Assembly (NCBI RefSeq): GCF_000186865.1
Contig: NW_008705567.1
Location: 1,984,440 to 2,048,439, forward strand
Length of the DNA stretch: 64,000 bases
Origin: Aureococcus anophagefferens
Taxonomy: Eukaryota > Sar > Pelagophyceae > Pelagomonadales > Pelagomonadaceae
Direction of reading: 5' to 3'
In this document: one piece after another, positions 18,539-28,825 of the stretch
How positions within the stretch are numbered: position 1 is the stretch's first letter
Layout of the letters: the number at the start of each line of letters is the position of its first letter
The notes under the pieces: generated by a model
The model's database searches: none
Seen by the model: only the letters and a program-made list of their open reading frames with translations
Told to the model about the DNA's origin: nothing
Position numbers and translations under genes: made by a program

Positions 18539-21500
18539 ATGGCCGCCACCTACGACGAGGCCGGCGACAGGCAGTTCTGGGGCGGCTGCCGCGGCGTCTT
18601 CCGGCTCTACGGCGCGTCGTGGATCCCGCCGCTCGCGCGGCGGGGCATGGCGACGCCCGTGGAGCGCGACGACCTGCCGCCGTACCTGCCCGAGTTCGAC
18701 AGCGCGCCGTCCATGGCCGCGGCCGACGCTTATCTGGGCGCGAAGCGCTCCGCGGGCGCGCGCGTCCGCCTCGCGCTGTTGCTCTTCGACGTCGGCCGGC
18801 GCCGCGTCTGCACGGCGCTCTTCTTCGGGCTCTGCCAGGGTTTGTTATCTACCGTCGGGCGGCCCTTTATTCTGGTCTGGGCCATCCGCACGGCCGCGCG
18901 GGGCCCGCGCTACTCCAACGAGTACAAGGTGCTCGTCGCGTGCGTCTTCGGATTCGTCGTCTTCAGCGAGGGCCTGAGCCAGATGCTCATGAGCCTGAAC
19001 ACGCAGCTCTTCTCGTTGCGGAGCCTCCAGGTGGCGTCGACGCTCGTGGCGCGGCGCGCGGCGACGCTCAAGGCCGCCGGGGCCGCGCTGGTGGCCCCCG
19101 ACGAGCGCGCGCCGAACGCGAAGCGCGGCGCCAAGGGCGGCTCCTCGGAGGCGAACCTCGTCGGGTCGGACCTCGTGTCCATCGTCGAGATGTGCCGCTT
19201 CTTGGTGTTCATGCCCGCGTCGCTCGTCGCCATCGTCGGCGGCTGCGTCATGCTGTTCACGCGGCTCGGCTTCGTGCCGACGGTCGCGGGCGTCTGCACC
19301 TGTGTGGAAACCAAATCTTCAACCCGACTTCAATGTGAGCGTATTCGAATGTTTTGACACAAGCTCTTCAGCTGGGCTTCGAGAACTCGACTAGATCGAT
19401 CGATCCGTCCAAAAATCAGCCGAATCGACTTCGATTTGACCGAGCTAGAGAATTCTCAAGTTTGGTCAGGACCACCCAAACCAGTGGTTGGTTTCCACAC
19501 AGGTCTGCACGATGGTCCTCGTGCTCTTCACGAACACGCGCCTCGCGCGCGTCACGAAGCGCGCCCAGAAGGTGAACCTGGGCTTCGCGGACCAGCGCCT
19601 CGAGCTCATCAACGAGGCCCTGCGGGGCATCCGGTCCTTCAAGCTCTTCGGCTGGGAGCCGGGCTTCGAGTCGCGGGTGGCGGCGGTCCGGGACAAGGAG
19701 TGCGCGGCGATCTTCCGGTTCCGCTGCTCCCAGGTCGTGTCCGTGAGCCTCGGGCGCGCGTCGCCGGCGCTGGCGTCCTGCGTCGCGTTCATGGCCTGCT
19801 TCTACTCGGGGGAAGGCGATCTGGACTACGCGTCGGTCTTCGCGGCGCTCAGCGTCTTCCAGGCGCTCCGCGTGTCCATGATCATGCTCCCCCAGACCTA
19901 CATGTACATTTTGGTGATGAAGGTGAGCTTCGACCGCCTCGACGCCTACCTCTTCCCGGAGGCGGCCGAGACCGAAGAGCAGGAGGAGACGTCCTCGGAG
20001 CTCGCGGCGCTCACAGACGCGACCTTCGTCTTCCCCAAAACGGACACGCCGGCCCTCGAGGACGTGACGCTCTGCGTGCGGCCCGGCGAGGTCGTCGCCG
20101 TCGTCGGCGCCGTCGGCGCGGGCAAGACGTGCCTGTTGGCCGCGGCGACCGGAGGCGTGTTATCGAGAACCAAGGGGTCGCGCGCGCTCGGCGGGTCCGT
20201 GGCCATCGCGCCCCAGAAGGCCCTCGTGTTCTCCGCGACGGTGCGGGCCAACGTGCTGCTGAGCCGCCCCTTCGACCGGTCAAGGTACGAGGCCTGCGTC
20301 GACGCGTGCGGCCTGCGCGCGGACTTCGATTTGTGGCAACCCGCGGGCGACCTCACGGAAGTCGGCGAGCGCGGCGTCACGCTGAGCGGCGGCCAGCAGG
20401 CGCGCGTGAGCCTGTGCCGCGCCCTGTACGCCCGGCCGGACCTCCTCGTGGCCGACGACCCGCTGTCGGCGTTGGACGTCCGCGTCGCCGCGCACGTCTT
20501 CGAGGCCGCGTTCCGGCGCTACGCGTCGCCGGAGCGCGGCGTGCTGCTGGCGCTGAACCAGATGCATTTGGCCGCGAAATGCGACCGCGTCGTCGTCGTC
20601 GTCGGCGGCCGCGTCGTCGAGCAGGGCCCGCCGGGCGAGCTGTCGCGGACCGGCGCGCCGCACTACGCCGCGCTCGCGTCCGCGCGCGAGGGGAGCCACG
20701 ACTCGCTCCTCGAGCTCGAGGAGGCGCGGCGCGCGTCGCCCAAGCCGGGCGCCGCGGACTACGAGGAGAACGTGACGCCGCGCGCGCAGTCGCCCGCGAC
20801 GCTGCCGCGGCCGCTCGCGGCGGGACCGGCGCCCAAGTCGAAGCTCGAGGAGCTCTTCGCGGGCACGGACTTTAGCGACGGCGCCGACGTCGACGCGCTG
20901 GGCATGGACATGCGCGAGCGGTCCTTCGCGCCCGCGGGCAGCGAGCGGACGAACAACCCGCGGGCCTTCGACGGCGCCGCGCAATCGTCCGTGCTCGCGT
21001 GCCTCGGCGCGGGCGGCGACATGATCGACGAGTACGACTCGCCGCCGGGGTCCGACGTGAGCGACGACGAGGATTTGACGTCCTCCCTGGGCGCGACGTG
21101 CATGGTCGGGCTCGACTTGGCGGCGATGGCGGGCGCGCCCGCGCCGCCGCCGCCCGCGCGGCTGCCGACGCCCGTCGAGGAGGTCGACCTCTCGCCCCCG
21201 CTCAGAAAGGCCGTGGAGCTCGACGTCGCGGGCAGCGACGACGACCTGGGCGTGGCCTTCTACAAGGAGGACGACTCGCTCATCTTCTCCGCGAGGCCCG
21301 TCGCGCGGCGCGACGGCGCCGCCGCCGCGCCGCCGCCGCCGGCCGACGCGACGCGGCTCGCGGCGATGGTGGGGCGGCCGAGCGCCGCCCTGTCGTCGGC
21401 CATGTTCGACGACAAGCTCACGGAGAAGGAGCGCGAGGCGAAGGGGGCGTTGGTCGAGGCGGAATTCCAGCGGAAGGAGGCGATCGCGGGGTCGATGTAC

Positions 21501-23497
21501 AGGAAGTACCTCGAGAACTTCGGCGTCGCGCGCTTCTGGTGCACGGCCACGGTCTGCGGTGCGTCCTACGGCTGCTTCGCCCTCGGGGACTGGTCCCTGA
21601 GCCGCTGGATCGGCATCCTGGACGTCGACGGCGAGGAGAAGCGCGAGGACCGGCTCGAGTCGGACCGCGCGGAGGACGCGATGTGGCTCTACGGCATTTT
21701 TGTATTGCTGTCGGCGGTGCTCTTGATCGCGACGTCCGTGCTCTTCTCCGCCGGCGGCGTGCGCGCGGCGAAGACGCTCCACCGCGACTGCCTGCACCGG
21801 GTCCTGCGCGCGCCCTTGTCCTACTTCGACGCGACGCCGACGGGCCGCCTGACGTCGCGCTTCTCCGCGGACCTGTCGGTCGTGGACCTGCAATTATCCT
21901 TCTACGTGGACCACGTCTTCCAGATGTCGGGCCAGATTCTGGTCTTCGCGGTGCTCATCGCGGCCGTCGTCCCGCCGATGGTCGCGGTGCTCGCCGTCGC
22001 GCTCGCGGCCTACGGCGTCGTCGTCGAGGTCGCCGACGTCGGCCTGCGCAACGCGAAGCGGCTGGCGAACGCGGCCTTCGCGCCGCTCATGACGAACTTC
22101 TCGGAGATTCTCGCGTCGCGGTCGATCTCGCCGGGCTCCGGCGACGCGTACGTCGAGAAATTCTTCCTCGGGCGCCACGCGATCCACGCGCACGACGTCG
22201 CGCACCTGCGGTTCTGCACGGAGTCCGTGCCGGCCTGGGCGAATCTGCACGCGACGCTCATCGCCGCGGCCTGCGCCTGGGCCACCGCGCTCGTCGTCCT
22301 CTTGGACGGCTCGGGGACCGTCGTCGACGAGGCGACGGCGCCGCTCGCGCTCACCTACAGCGTGCTGTTGCCCTACTTCCTGAGCGTGCTCATGTTCCAG
22401 CTCACGACGCTGCGGCTCTATTTTAGCTCCTTCGAGCGGCTCCAGGAGCTCTGCGACCCGGAGCACGGGCCGCCGGTCGAGAAGCACTGGGCAGGGCAGG
22501 ACAAGAGAGCGACATTCCCAACTTCAAAGGCTCCTTTCTCGGCCGTTTTCCACTCGTTTCGGCTGATTTTTGGACGAGCGATCATCTCTCGGGACGGTCT
22601 CGCAGCGTGGATGTGTTTTCCGTAACGCGCGGAACACTCACGTTGAAGCGACGTTGAATCACCCTTGTGCTGCCCAGGCACTGGGACACGCCGGCGACGC
22701 ACCGCGAGCCGCCCGCGGAGCTCTGGCCGTCGAACGGGTCCCTGCGCTTCGCGGACGTGACGCTGCGCTACCGGCCGGGCCTGCCGCCGGCGCTGGAGCA
22801 CCTGAATTTGTACGTCGAGGGCGGCACGAGGGTCGGCGTCATCGGCCGCACGGGCGCGGGCAAGTCGAGCCTCGTCGCGCTCGTGCTCCGCCTGGTCGAG
22901 CCCGAGGCGGGCCGGGTGCTGATCGACGGGCTGGACGTGGCCTTCGTCGGGCTCTGCGCCCTGCGGAAGCGCGTGTCCATGGTGCCCCAGGACAACGTGC
23001 TGCTGAGCGGGTCCGTCGACCGGAACCTGGACCCCTTTGAGGAGCACGGGTCGCCGGACAAGCGGCGCGCGCTCGACGCCGCGGGGCTCGGCGCGCTGGC
23101 GCTGGACCATGTCGTCAAGGCCGACGGCGGCTCCCTGTCGGCGGGGGAGAAGCAGTTGTTGGGCGTCGCGCGCGCGCTGCTCCGGAAGACGAAGGTCGTC
23201 GTCATGGACGAGCCGTCGTCGAACGTCGACGAGCACACGGACGCCGCCGTGCAGCGCGTGCTCAAGGACGCCTTCGTCGGGACGACGAGCCTGACCATCG
23301 CGCACCGCCTCGAGACGGTCATCGACAGCGACATGATCCTCACGATGGACGCGGGCGCCGTCGCGGAGTTCGACCACCCGGCGAACCTCCTCGACGACCC
23401 GGACTCGCGCCTCAACCTCCTCCTCGCGGCCCTCGCGCCGGACCAGCGCGCCGCGCTCCTCGCCCGCGCGAAGCCCGTCACCCACGGGTCCCTCTAG
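18539..23497 (+). CDS. ABCC-type (MRP) full-length ABC transporter, two introners
   Basis: Three exons: 18539-19291, 19503-22483 and 22678-23497, 1517 aa. The order is TMD1 (~85-380), NBD1, a ~300-residue acidic linker, TMD2 (~660-960), NBD2, the ABCC layout. NBD1: Walker A GAVGAGKT (~452), signature LSGGQQARVSLCRAL (~544), Walker B LLVADDP with Asp replacing the catalytic Glu. NBD2: Walker A GRTGAGKS (~1050), signature LSAGEKQLLGVARAL, Walker B VVVMDEPSSNVD with an intact Glu. One degenerate site is typical of ABCC exporters of organic anions, glutathione conjugates or toxins. Introns B1 (phase 0, GT-AG) and A2 (phase 2, GC-AG) restore the frame exactly. Start ATG 18539 follows the 48-bp duplication. 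Confidence 0.93.
19300..19502 (-). mobile_element. Introner element B1 (GT-AG intron in ABC gene)
   Basis: A 203-bp element between 8-bp target copies GTCTGCAC (19292-19299 and 19503-19510). Its 15-bp terminal inverted repeats are perfect: CTGTGTGGAAACCAA and its complement ending CCACACAG. The spliced intron is 19292-19502 (211 bp): the donor GT is the first two target bases and the acceptor CAG is the TIR end. The body is reversed relative to transcription (GGCTGATTTTTGGACGA lies on the opposite strand). Confidence 0.95.
22492..22677 (+). mobile_element. Introner element A2 (GC-AG intron in ABC gene)
   Basis: A 186-bp family-A copy flanked by GCACTGGG at 22484-22491 and 22678-22685. The ends read CAGGGCAGGACAAGAG and CCTTGTGCTGCCCAG. 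The intron is 22484-22677 (194 bp), with a GC donor from the target and a CAG acceptor from the TIR; it joins phase-2 exons exactly. Body orientation is forward. Confidence 0.95.
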
Positions 23498-23648
23498 CAG
23501 CTTGAACTGGACTTTGAACCGGGTTCGAACGGACTTCAAAAAAATAGTTGACCATGTTGTTGCCGGGAAGGTGCCGACGGTTTCGGGGTGCAATCCAGGC
23601 CCTCGGGCTGCTCTCGCCACCCAAGTTGCAACACCGCACACCGCCGTC

Positions 23649-25014
23649 ATGCCCATCAATCGCATAGAAACAAGAGGTTTCTGCACGGCATCCATCCCAG
23701 GGACGTTCGAGGGCGCCGGAGGCGCGAGGCTCTACGTCGATAGCGTGCAGGATCAGTGCTACATGACGGGGGAGACGGAGTTCAATGGAAACGTCTTCTC
23801 GTCGAAGTGCCTGCCCATCACCCTCGCCGCGCGGGGGGTCAAGGTGGACCTGTGGGACGCGTTCATCGGCGACCTCCTCGGCCTCCCGTCCCTGGGGCTC
23901 GGCCGGGTCGAGTGCTGCGTCGTCGCGACGGTCGGCTGTCCCGTCTTCATCATCAGCCAATGCGAGCGGTCGTCCTCGAGCCTCTGCGCGGGCCGCGCGC
24001 GCCTCTGGCGCGAGCGCGCCAACGCCGTCTGCCTGCGGCACGCGCCGGCGTTCGGCGTGCTCGGCATCTCGCTCAAGGCCACGGTGGCCACGGACGACAT
24101 CTCTAGACTCGATGGTTCTAGCGAATTTGAACTAGGTGAGCCGTGGCAAGGGACCTGCGTCGAGTTCTCCTGGGCGCCGCCGGCGACGGCGCTCGTGCTG
24201 CGGGAAGGCGGCGACGGCTCGCTCAAGTCCGGCCTCGAGAACCTCGCCGGGAAGGCGCTCCGCGGCATCTTCGGCGGGCCGGCGCCAAGACCGAAGCCGG
24301 ACTCGAAGACGGCCTACTGGGAGGCGCTGCCGCTGGGGCCGGCCGACACGCCCTGCGTGCACGTGCCCGTGCCCCCGGGCATGGCGCCCGGCGCGCGGCT
24401 CCAGGTCCTGGCGCCGCAGGGGGGGCGCCTTCGTCGTGCAGGTGCCGAATCCGCCGCCGGCGACGATCCTCGTCCAGGTCCCGCCCGGGCTCTCGACCGC
24501 GGCGATGGACCCGGACCCCTCGTCGCCGAAGGCGACGTCGATCCCCGTGCCGACCCTCAACCAGCTCGCCGCGGGGAATCAGCTCGCGGCGCCGACGTCG
24601 CCGCAGATGCAGCGCGACGCCGCCGTCGCGGGCCAGGTCGTCGGCGTCGCCGCGATGGCGCCCGGCGCGCCGCCGATGAACCCCGTCGTCGCCGGGGCGG
24701 CGGCGGGCCCGGTCGCCCAGGTCGTCGGCGGCGGCGCGCTGCCGAGCGGCCAGGTCGTCGGCGCCGCGCAGCCCTACACCGAGCAGTACGTCGCGGCGGT
24801 GCGCAGGAACAGCATGCGGCAGGAGATCCCCGTCGCGACGGTCCAGCGCGTCTCCATGACGGGCGCCGACGCGGACTGGAAGGGGTTCGGGAAGGACGGC
24901 GCGAAGGCCAAGTCCTCGGGCGCCGCGGACGCGCTCCACGCGGCCGAGGCCGTGGCTCTCATTGGCGCGGCCGCCGCGGCCGCGGGCATCGCGATCTCGA
25001 AGTCCATGAAATGA
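23649..25014 (+). CDS. Unknown protein with a VPPG motif region; frame broken in a G-run
   Basis: The start at MPINRIETRG (23649) is likely. The first frame runs to ~24425 and contains a Cys-rich ~120-residue domain (YVDSVQDQCYMTGETEF, CCVVATVGCPVFIISQCERSSSSLCAG), followed by VHVPVPPGMAPGARLQVLAPQGG. The motif's natural continuation, AFVVQVPNPPPATILVQVPPG, is in another frame and runs to the stop at 25012-25014. One surplus G in the seven-G run at 24419-24425 explains the shift. The VPPGxxPG repeat is common in algal proteins of unknown role. The C-terminus has an Ala-rich hydrophobic helix (AVALIGAAAAAAGIAIS). No family assigned. Confidence 0.6.
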
Positions 25015-25116
25015 TCCGCGCCGCCGGCGAGTTCGAGGATCTCGCGAACGTCGCCCGGCCGTCGCCTCGATCGTCCCCCCCCCCCCCCCCTGGACCCTTA
25101 AACACGTCCCCCGCCC

Positions 25117-26130
25117 TTAGCCCGGCAGCATGGATTTCAGGAGCGCGTCCGTCAGCTGCTTCGACGCGCCGTCCTTCGCGGCCTGGTCGCCGCAGTTGAG
25201 CAGCTGGGGCACGATAGCGACGCGGAGGTCGCCGCCGCGATGGGCGCGCAGCGCCGCGAAAAAAGCGCAATGTTCGCAGTCCTGGCCCTCGAGCCAGGGG
25301 AAGCACGCGCCCGGCGCCATGGCGGCGTCGCGGCCGTCGTAGACGAGGCCCGGCGCGAGCCGGCCCGGGTCGCCGCGGTCGCGGAGCGCCGCGCACGAAA
25401 AGACGCCGAGGCCGCCGAAGGCGCTCAGCACCTCGACGGGGTCGCCCGTCGCCGGCAGCGCGTCCGCGCCGTGGGACATCTCCGGGAAGAAGAACGAGAG
25501 CCCGGCAGCGTACCGGTTCGCGTCGTAGCGCGCGGCGCGCGCCCAGCTGTTGCCCGGCGCGCGCGCCGTGCGCAGGGCCCACAGATCGTAGTAGCGGCGG
25601 GGCTGGTTCGCCGTCGCGACGTCGAGGGACCCGCCTGCGACGAGGCCGCAGGCGATCGCGGCGCCGCCGAGGTCGACGACCTTGTTCACGTCGTCGAGGT
25701 CCGCGATCACGAGCAGCGTCGCCCCCGCGAGCCAGCCCAGGAGCTCGACGCGCCGCAGGAGCATGTTGCGCCCGTGGGCGAGGCGGTGCGTGCGCTTCGG
25801 CAGCCACGCGTCGAGGCCGACCTCCGACACGACGTGGCGCCGCGGGCCCGCGCGGCGGAAGGCCTCGAGGACCGCGAGCGTGCCGTCGTCCGAGTCGTTC
25901 TCGAACAGCACCCAGCCCGCCGGGCCTCCGCCGCCGCAGCAGTCGGTGGCGACGCGCGCGACGCCTTCGAGGGTGCGCAGGCAGGCCGGAAGGTCCTTGG
26001 CGCAGTTGCGCGCGCAGCCTACGACGATCACGGCCGGCGTGCTCGCATCGTGCGTGGGTTTTCGAGCGCGCGTCGGCGCCGCGGCCGGCCGCGAGCTCGC
26101 CTGCACGGGCCCGAGCCACGTTTCACCCAT
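25117..26130 (-). CDS. Glycosyltransferase, CAP59/GT69-like
   Basis: 337 aa. After a short basic N-terminus the GT-A-like core begins VIVVGCARNCAKDLPACLRTL, followed by VLFENDSDDGTLAVLEAF, THRLAHGRNMLLRR and VIADLDDVNKV. These are the ordered motifs of fungal CAP59/CMT1 alpha-mannosyltransferases and their algal relatives, with DLDD the probable metal/nucleotide-sugar site. The C-terminus has MAPGACFPWLEGQDCEHCAFFAAL. It probably acts in Golgi glycan synthesis, although only a weak N-terminal hydrophobic segment is visible, so the anchor may be missing or in an unseen exon. The donor and acceptor are not deducible. Confidence 0.7.
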   Translation of the reverse strand: MGETWLGPVQASSRPAAAPTRARKPTHDASTPAVIVVGCARNCAKDLPACLRTLEGVARVATDCCGGGGPAGWVLFENDSDDGTLAVLEAFRRAGPRRHVVSEVGLDAWLPKRTHRLAHGRNMLLRRVELLGWLAGATLLVIADLDDVNKVVDLGGAAIACGLVAGGSLDVATANQPRRYYDLWALRTARAPGNSWARAARYDANRYAAGLSFFFPEMSHGADALPATGDPVEVLSAFGGLGVFSCAALRDRGDPGRLAPGLVYDGRDAAMAPGACFPWLEGQDCEHCAFFAALRAHRGGDLRVAIVPQLLNCGDQAAKDGASKQLTDALLKSMLPG

Positions 26131-26319
26131 GCGGGCTATCTCGGCGGAGCTGCTGTTTCAGACCTATGCTTGCTTTTAGTGGCCTCCATTGCTCACCGCT
26201 TTAATAACTCTCCTTGTTGAAGCAAGTGCTGGGGGAGGCCCTCTAGCTGTTAACCTCTCCTAGCCTAGCTGAAAACACATTCGGGGGCAGCCTCACTCCA
26301 TCGTCGTCGGCGCGTCGCG

Positions 26320-27833
26320 ATGCAGCGGCGCCACGCGGCCGCGTCGGACGCCGCCGGCGGCGGCTGGGAGAAGAGCGACGCGCCGTCCATCGAAGCGCTC
26401 GAGGCGCCGCCCGTGAAGCGGCCGGCCGTGCCGCCGCTGCGCCGCGGCGCCCGGGGCCTCAAGGGCAAGAAGGCGCGGCGGCCGCGGGACCCGAACTTCG
26501 AGCCCGGCGGCCCGCCGCTCGCCGCCGTCGTCGTCTTCGCGCTGCTGGCCTTTGGCGTGCTCGGCTACCACCTCTACTGCCACCACTACGTGCCCGACGC
26601 GCTGCCCATATCGTCGGTCGTCGCGAACGACCTCCACGGGATCCACGACCTCCTGACGGCGGGCGCGGCGGGCGTCTTCCTCCTCGACGGCGACCGCGCC
26701 GTCGTCGTCGAGGCCGCGGAACGGCTCGCGAAGCTCCTGCCGCAGATCCACCCGCTCGCGGAGTGCCGGGCCGCGATCGGCGACGCCGTGCGCGCGCCGA
26801 GCGACGGGGACCGGGCCCACGGCGGCCTCCCCGCCGAGGTCGCCGCGGCGGCGCGCGCGTCCTGGGCCTGCCTCCCCGGCGCCTTCGACGCGGCGTCCTT
26901 CGACCGCGAGCTCGCCTTCGAGGCCTGGCGCGTCGGCAACGTCACCGACGAGAAGCTCGCGCGGCGGCCGAAGGTCGCGGACCGCGCGAGCCTCGGCGCC
27001 TGCCGGCCGTCGTCCTGGGACCGCGCCTGCTCCTTCTGGGTGAGCCTGCACGCCCTCGCGGCGCGCGCCGACGCCAAGGGCCTCCAGGACGCGTTCCTCG
27101 ACAGCACGACGAAGCTGCTCGCGGGCGGCGCGACGCAGTGCGCGGCGTGCACGAACCACTTCCGCCTCCTCGCGACGCCGCCCCACGGCAAGCTCTTCCA
27201 CCCCTTCCTCTTCGACGCCGTCCACCACGACCTCGCGTACTGCGCGAACGTGCAGTGCAGGGCAGCAAAAGAGAGCGAAATTCCCAACTTCAAAGGCTCA
27301 TATCTCGGCCAGTTTTCACTCGTTTCGGCTGATTTTTGGACGAGCGATCATCTCTCGGAACGGCCTCGAAGCGTGGATGCTTTTTCCGTAACTCGCGCGC
27401 GCGGACCACTCATGTTGAAGCGACGTTGAATCACCCTTTTGCTGCCCAGGTGCAGTGCTCGCGCGCGACGCAGCACATCGTGCCGCTCGCGGACTGCGCG
27501 CGCAACGACCGGCCCTGCCAGACGCCGGGCATGGAGGCGGAGAAGCGGGACATCTACGCCTTCCGCCAGTGGATCAAGTCCCGCAAGCACGTGTCGGCCT
27601 GGGACACGTACGTCGTGCTGCACAACCTCGTCACGGACGGCCTCCTCTCCGGCGACGTGAAGCGCTTCGAGTGCGCCGACAGGGCCTACGACGCGCTCCC
27701 GGCCTTTTTGACGCCCGACGCGCCGCGCAAGCCGCGGGTCAAGGCCGGCGGCGGCGTCGCGGGGTCGCTGCCCCCCGGCGTCGCGCTCCCGGGCGTCGGG
27801 CCCCACCGGCTCCTCGCCTGCGCCGACCTCTAG
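26320..27833 (+). CDS. Membrane-anchored Erv/ALR-like sulfhydryl oxidase candidate, introner A3
   Basis: Exons 26320-27249 and 27450-27833, 437 aa. A single TM (~67-86, AAVVVFALLAFGVLGYHLY) makes it a likely type II protein. Residues ~90-160 may be a degenerate thioredoxin-like region. The C-terminal half resembles Erv1/ALR domains: SFWVSLHALAARAD (W..LH.LA), QCAACTNHF (CxxC followed by H) and YVVLHNLVTDGL (HN.V). Such enzymes oxidise thiols for disulfide formation in the secretory pathway, like QSOX. The CxxC spacing and HN motif fit, but the similarity is remote. Intron 27250-27449 (GT-AG, phase 0) is introner A3. The stop shares CTAG with the next gene. Confidence 0.65.
27258..27449 (+). 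mobile_element. Introner element A3 (GT-AG intron)
   Basis: A 192-bp family-A copy between target copies GTGCAGTG (27250-27257, 27450-27457; ninth base also matches). The ends read CAGGGCAGCAAAAGAG and CCTTTTGCTGCCCAG. The donor GT comes from the target and the acceptor CAG from the TIR. Body orientation is forward. Confidence 0.95.
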
Positions 27834-28741
27834 TCCTCGCGGCTAAAGGGGAGGGACTGGTACGTCGCCGCGCGCAGGGCGTTGGTCGTCGGGCTCCAGG
27901 CCGACGGCGAGCGGTCCGGCGGCGGCGGAGGCGGCGGCGCGAGGAGCCGCGCGCCGAGCTCCGCGTCGTCGGCGACCTTGGCCGGCGCCCGCGCCCCGAT
28001 GGGGCTCACGCTGAAGACGATGAGGTCGCAGGCGCGCAGGGCGACGGCGACGAAGGCGAGGTAGCTGCCCGGGCCCCAGTCGTAGGCCGCGTCCGCGGCG
28101 ACGAGCGCGCCGTCGCCCGCCGCCACGACGGCCTTCGTCGCGGCGCAGGCCGCGTGGAACCGCAGGACGGCGCAGGTGAGCAGGGCCATGGTGCCCAGGG
28201 ACGCCGTGATCGCCAGGTACCGCGCCGTGCGCGTCTCGCGGCGCCGCGTCCACCGGACGAACGCGCAGTAGAGCGCCATGGTTGCGAGCGGCAGCGCGGC
28301 GAGCGCGAGGGACACGACGCCGTCGGCCGCCGCCGCGCAGGACGCGCACTCGTCGCGCTCCGCGTCGATGCCCAGGAGCACGTGGCGCTCCTCGGCCGTC
28401 GTGAGCAGCGGGCCCGCCTCGACGGCCGCGACCTTGGCGTCGTAATTCGCCTCGCACGCCGACCAGGGCGCGACGGCGTCGCCCGCGACCCAGGCGCGGA
28501 GCCCGTAGAACCGCGTCACGCCGAAGGCGTCCACGGACACCGCGGCCCAGGCCGTGTGCGCGACGACGGCGCCGGCGTCGAACCAGGCGAAGGCGCTCGC
28601 GACCTGGAGCACGAGCCCAGCGCCGGCGCTGACGACGGCGAGCAGCGCGCCGGCGCCCAGGCGCCGCCGTCGGCGCAGCAGAGACGCGTCCTCCTTCGAG
28701 GGCTTGATGGGCACCCGGGCCCAGCCGGCGAGCGGGTCCAT
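27830..28741 (-). CDS. Four-TM membrane protein, unknown
   Basis: 303 aa from MDPLAGWARV at 28741. Hydrophobic segments lie near 30-55 (GAGALLAVVSAGAGLVLQVASAF), 140-165 (VVSLALAALPLATMALYCAFV), 175-195 (ITASLGTMALLTCAVL) and 225-250 (YLAFVAVALRACDLIVFSVSPIG). An extracytosolic loop between TM1 and TM2 holds conserved-looking Cys (DECASCAAAADG) and Trp. The tail is Pro-rich and cytosolic. The topology resembles claudin/tetraspan-like proteins but no family signature is present. Its TAG (complement of 27830-27832) overlaps the Erv-like gene's TAG at 27831-27833. Confidence 0.6.
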   Translation of the reverse strand: MDPLAGWARVPIKPSKEDASLLRRRRRLGAGALLAVVSAGAGLVLQVASAFAWFDAGAVVAHTAWAAVSVDAFGVTRFYGLRAWVAGDAVAPWSACEANYDAKVAAVEAGPLLTTAEERHVLLGIDAERDECASCAAAADGVVSLALAALPLATMALYCAFVRWTRRRETRTARYLAITASLGTMALLTCAVLRFHAACAATKAVVAAGDGALVAADAAYDWGPGSYLAFVAVALRACDLIVFSVSPIGARAPAKVADDAELGARLLAPPPPPPPDRSPSAWSPTTNALRAATYQSLPFSRED

Positions 28742-28825
28742 CTTTCAGAACCGATGGGCAGCCATCGTACTTGGAGAAGAAAAGAGTCTCTGCTTGAAGC
28801 GGTGCTTGAACCCCCAAGGCTCGGC

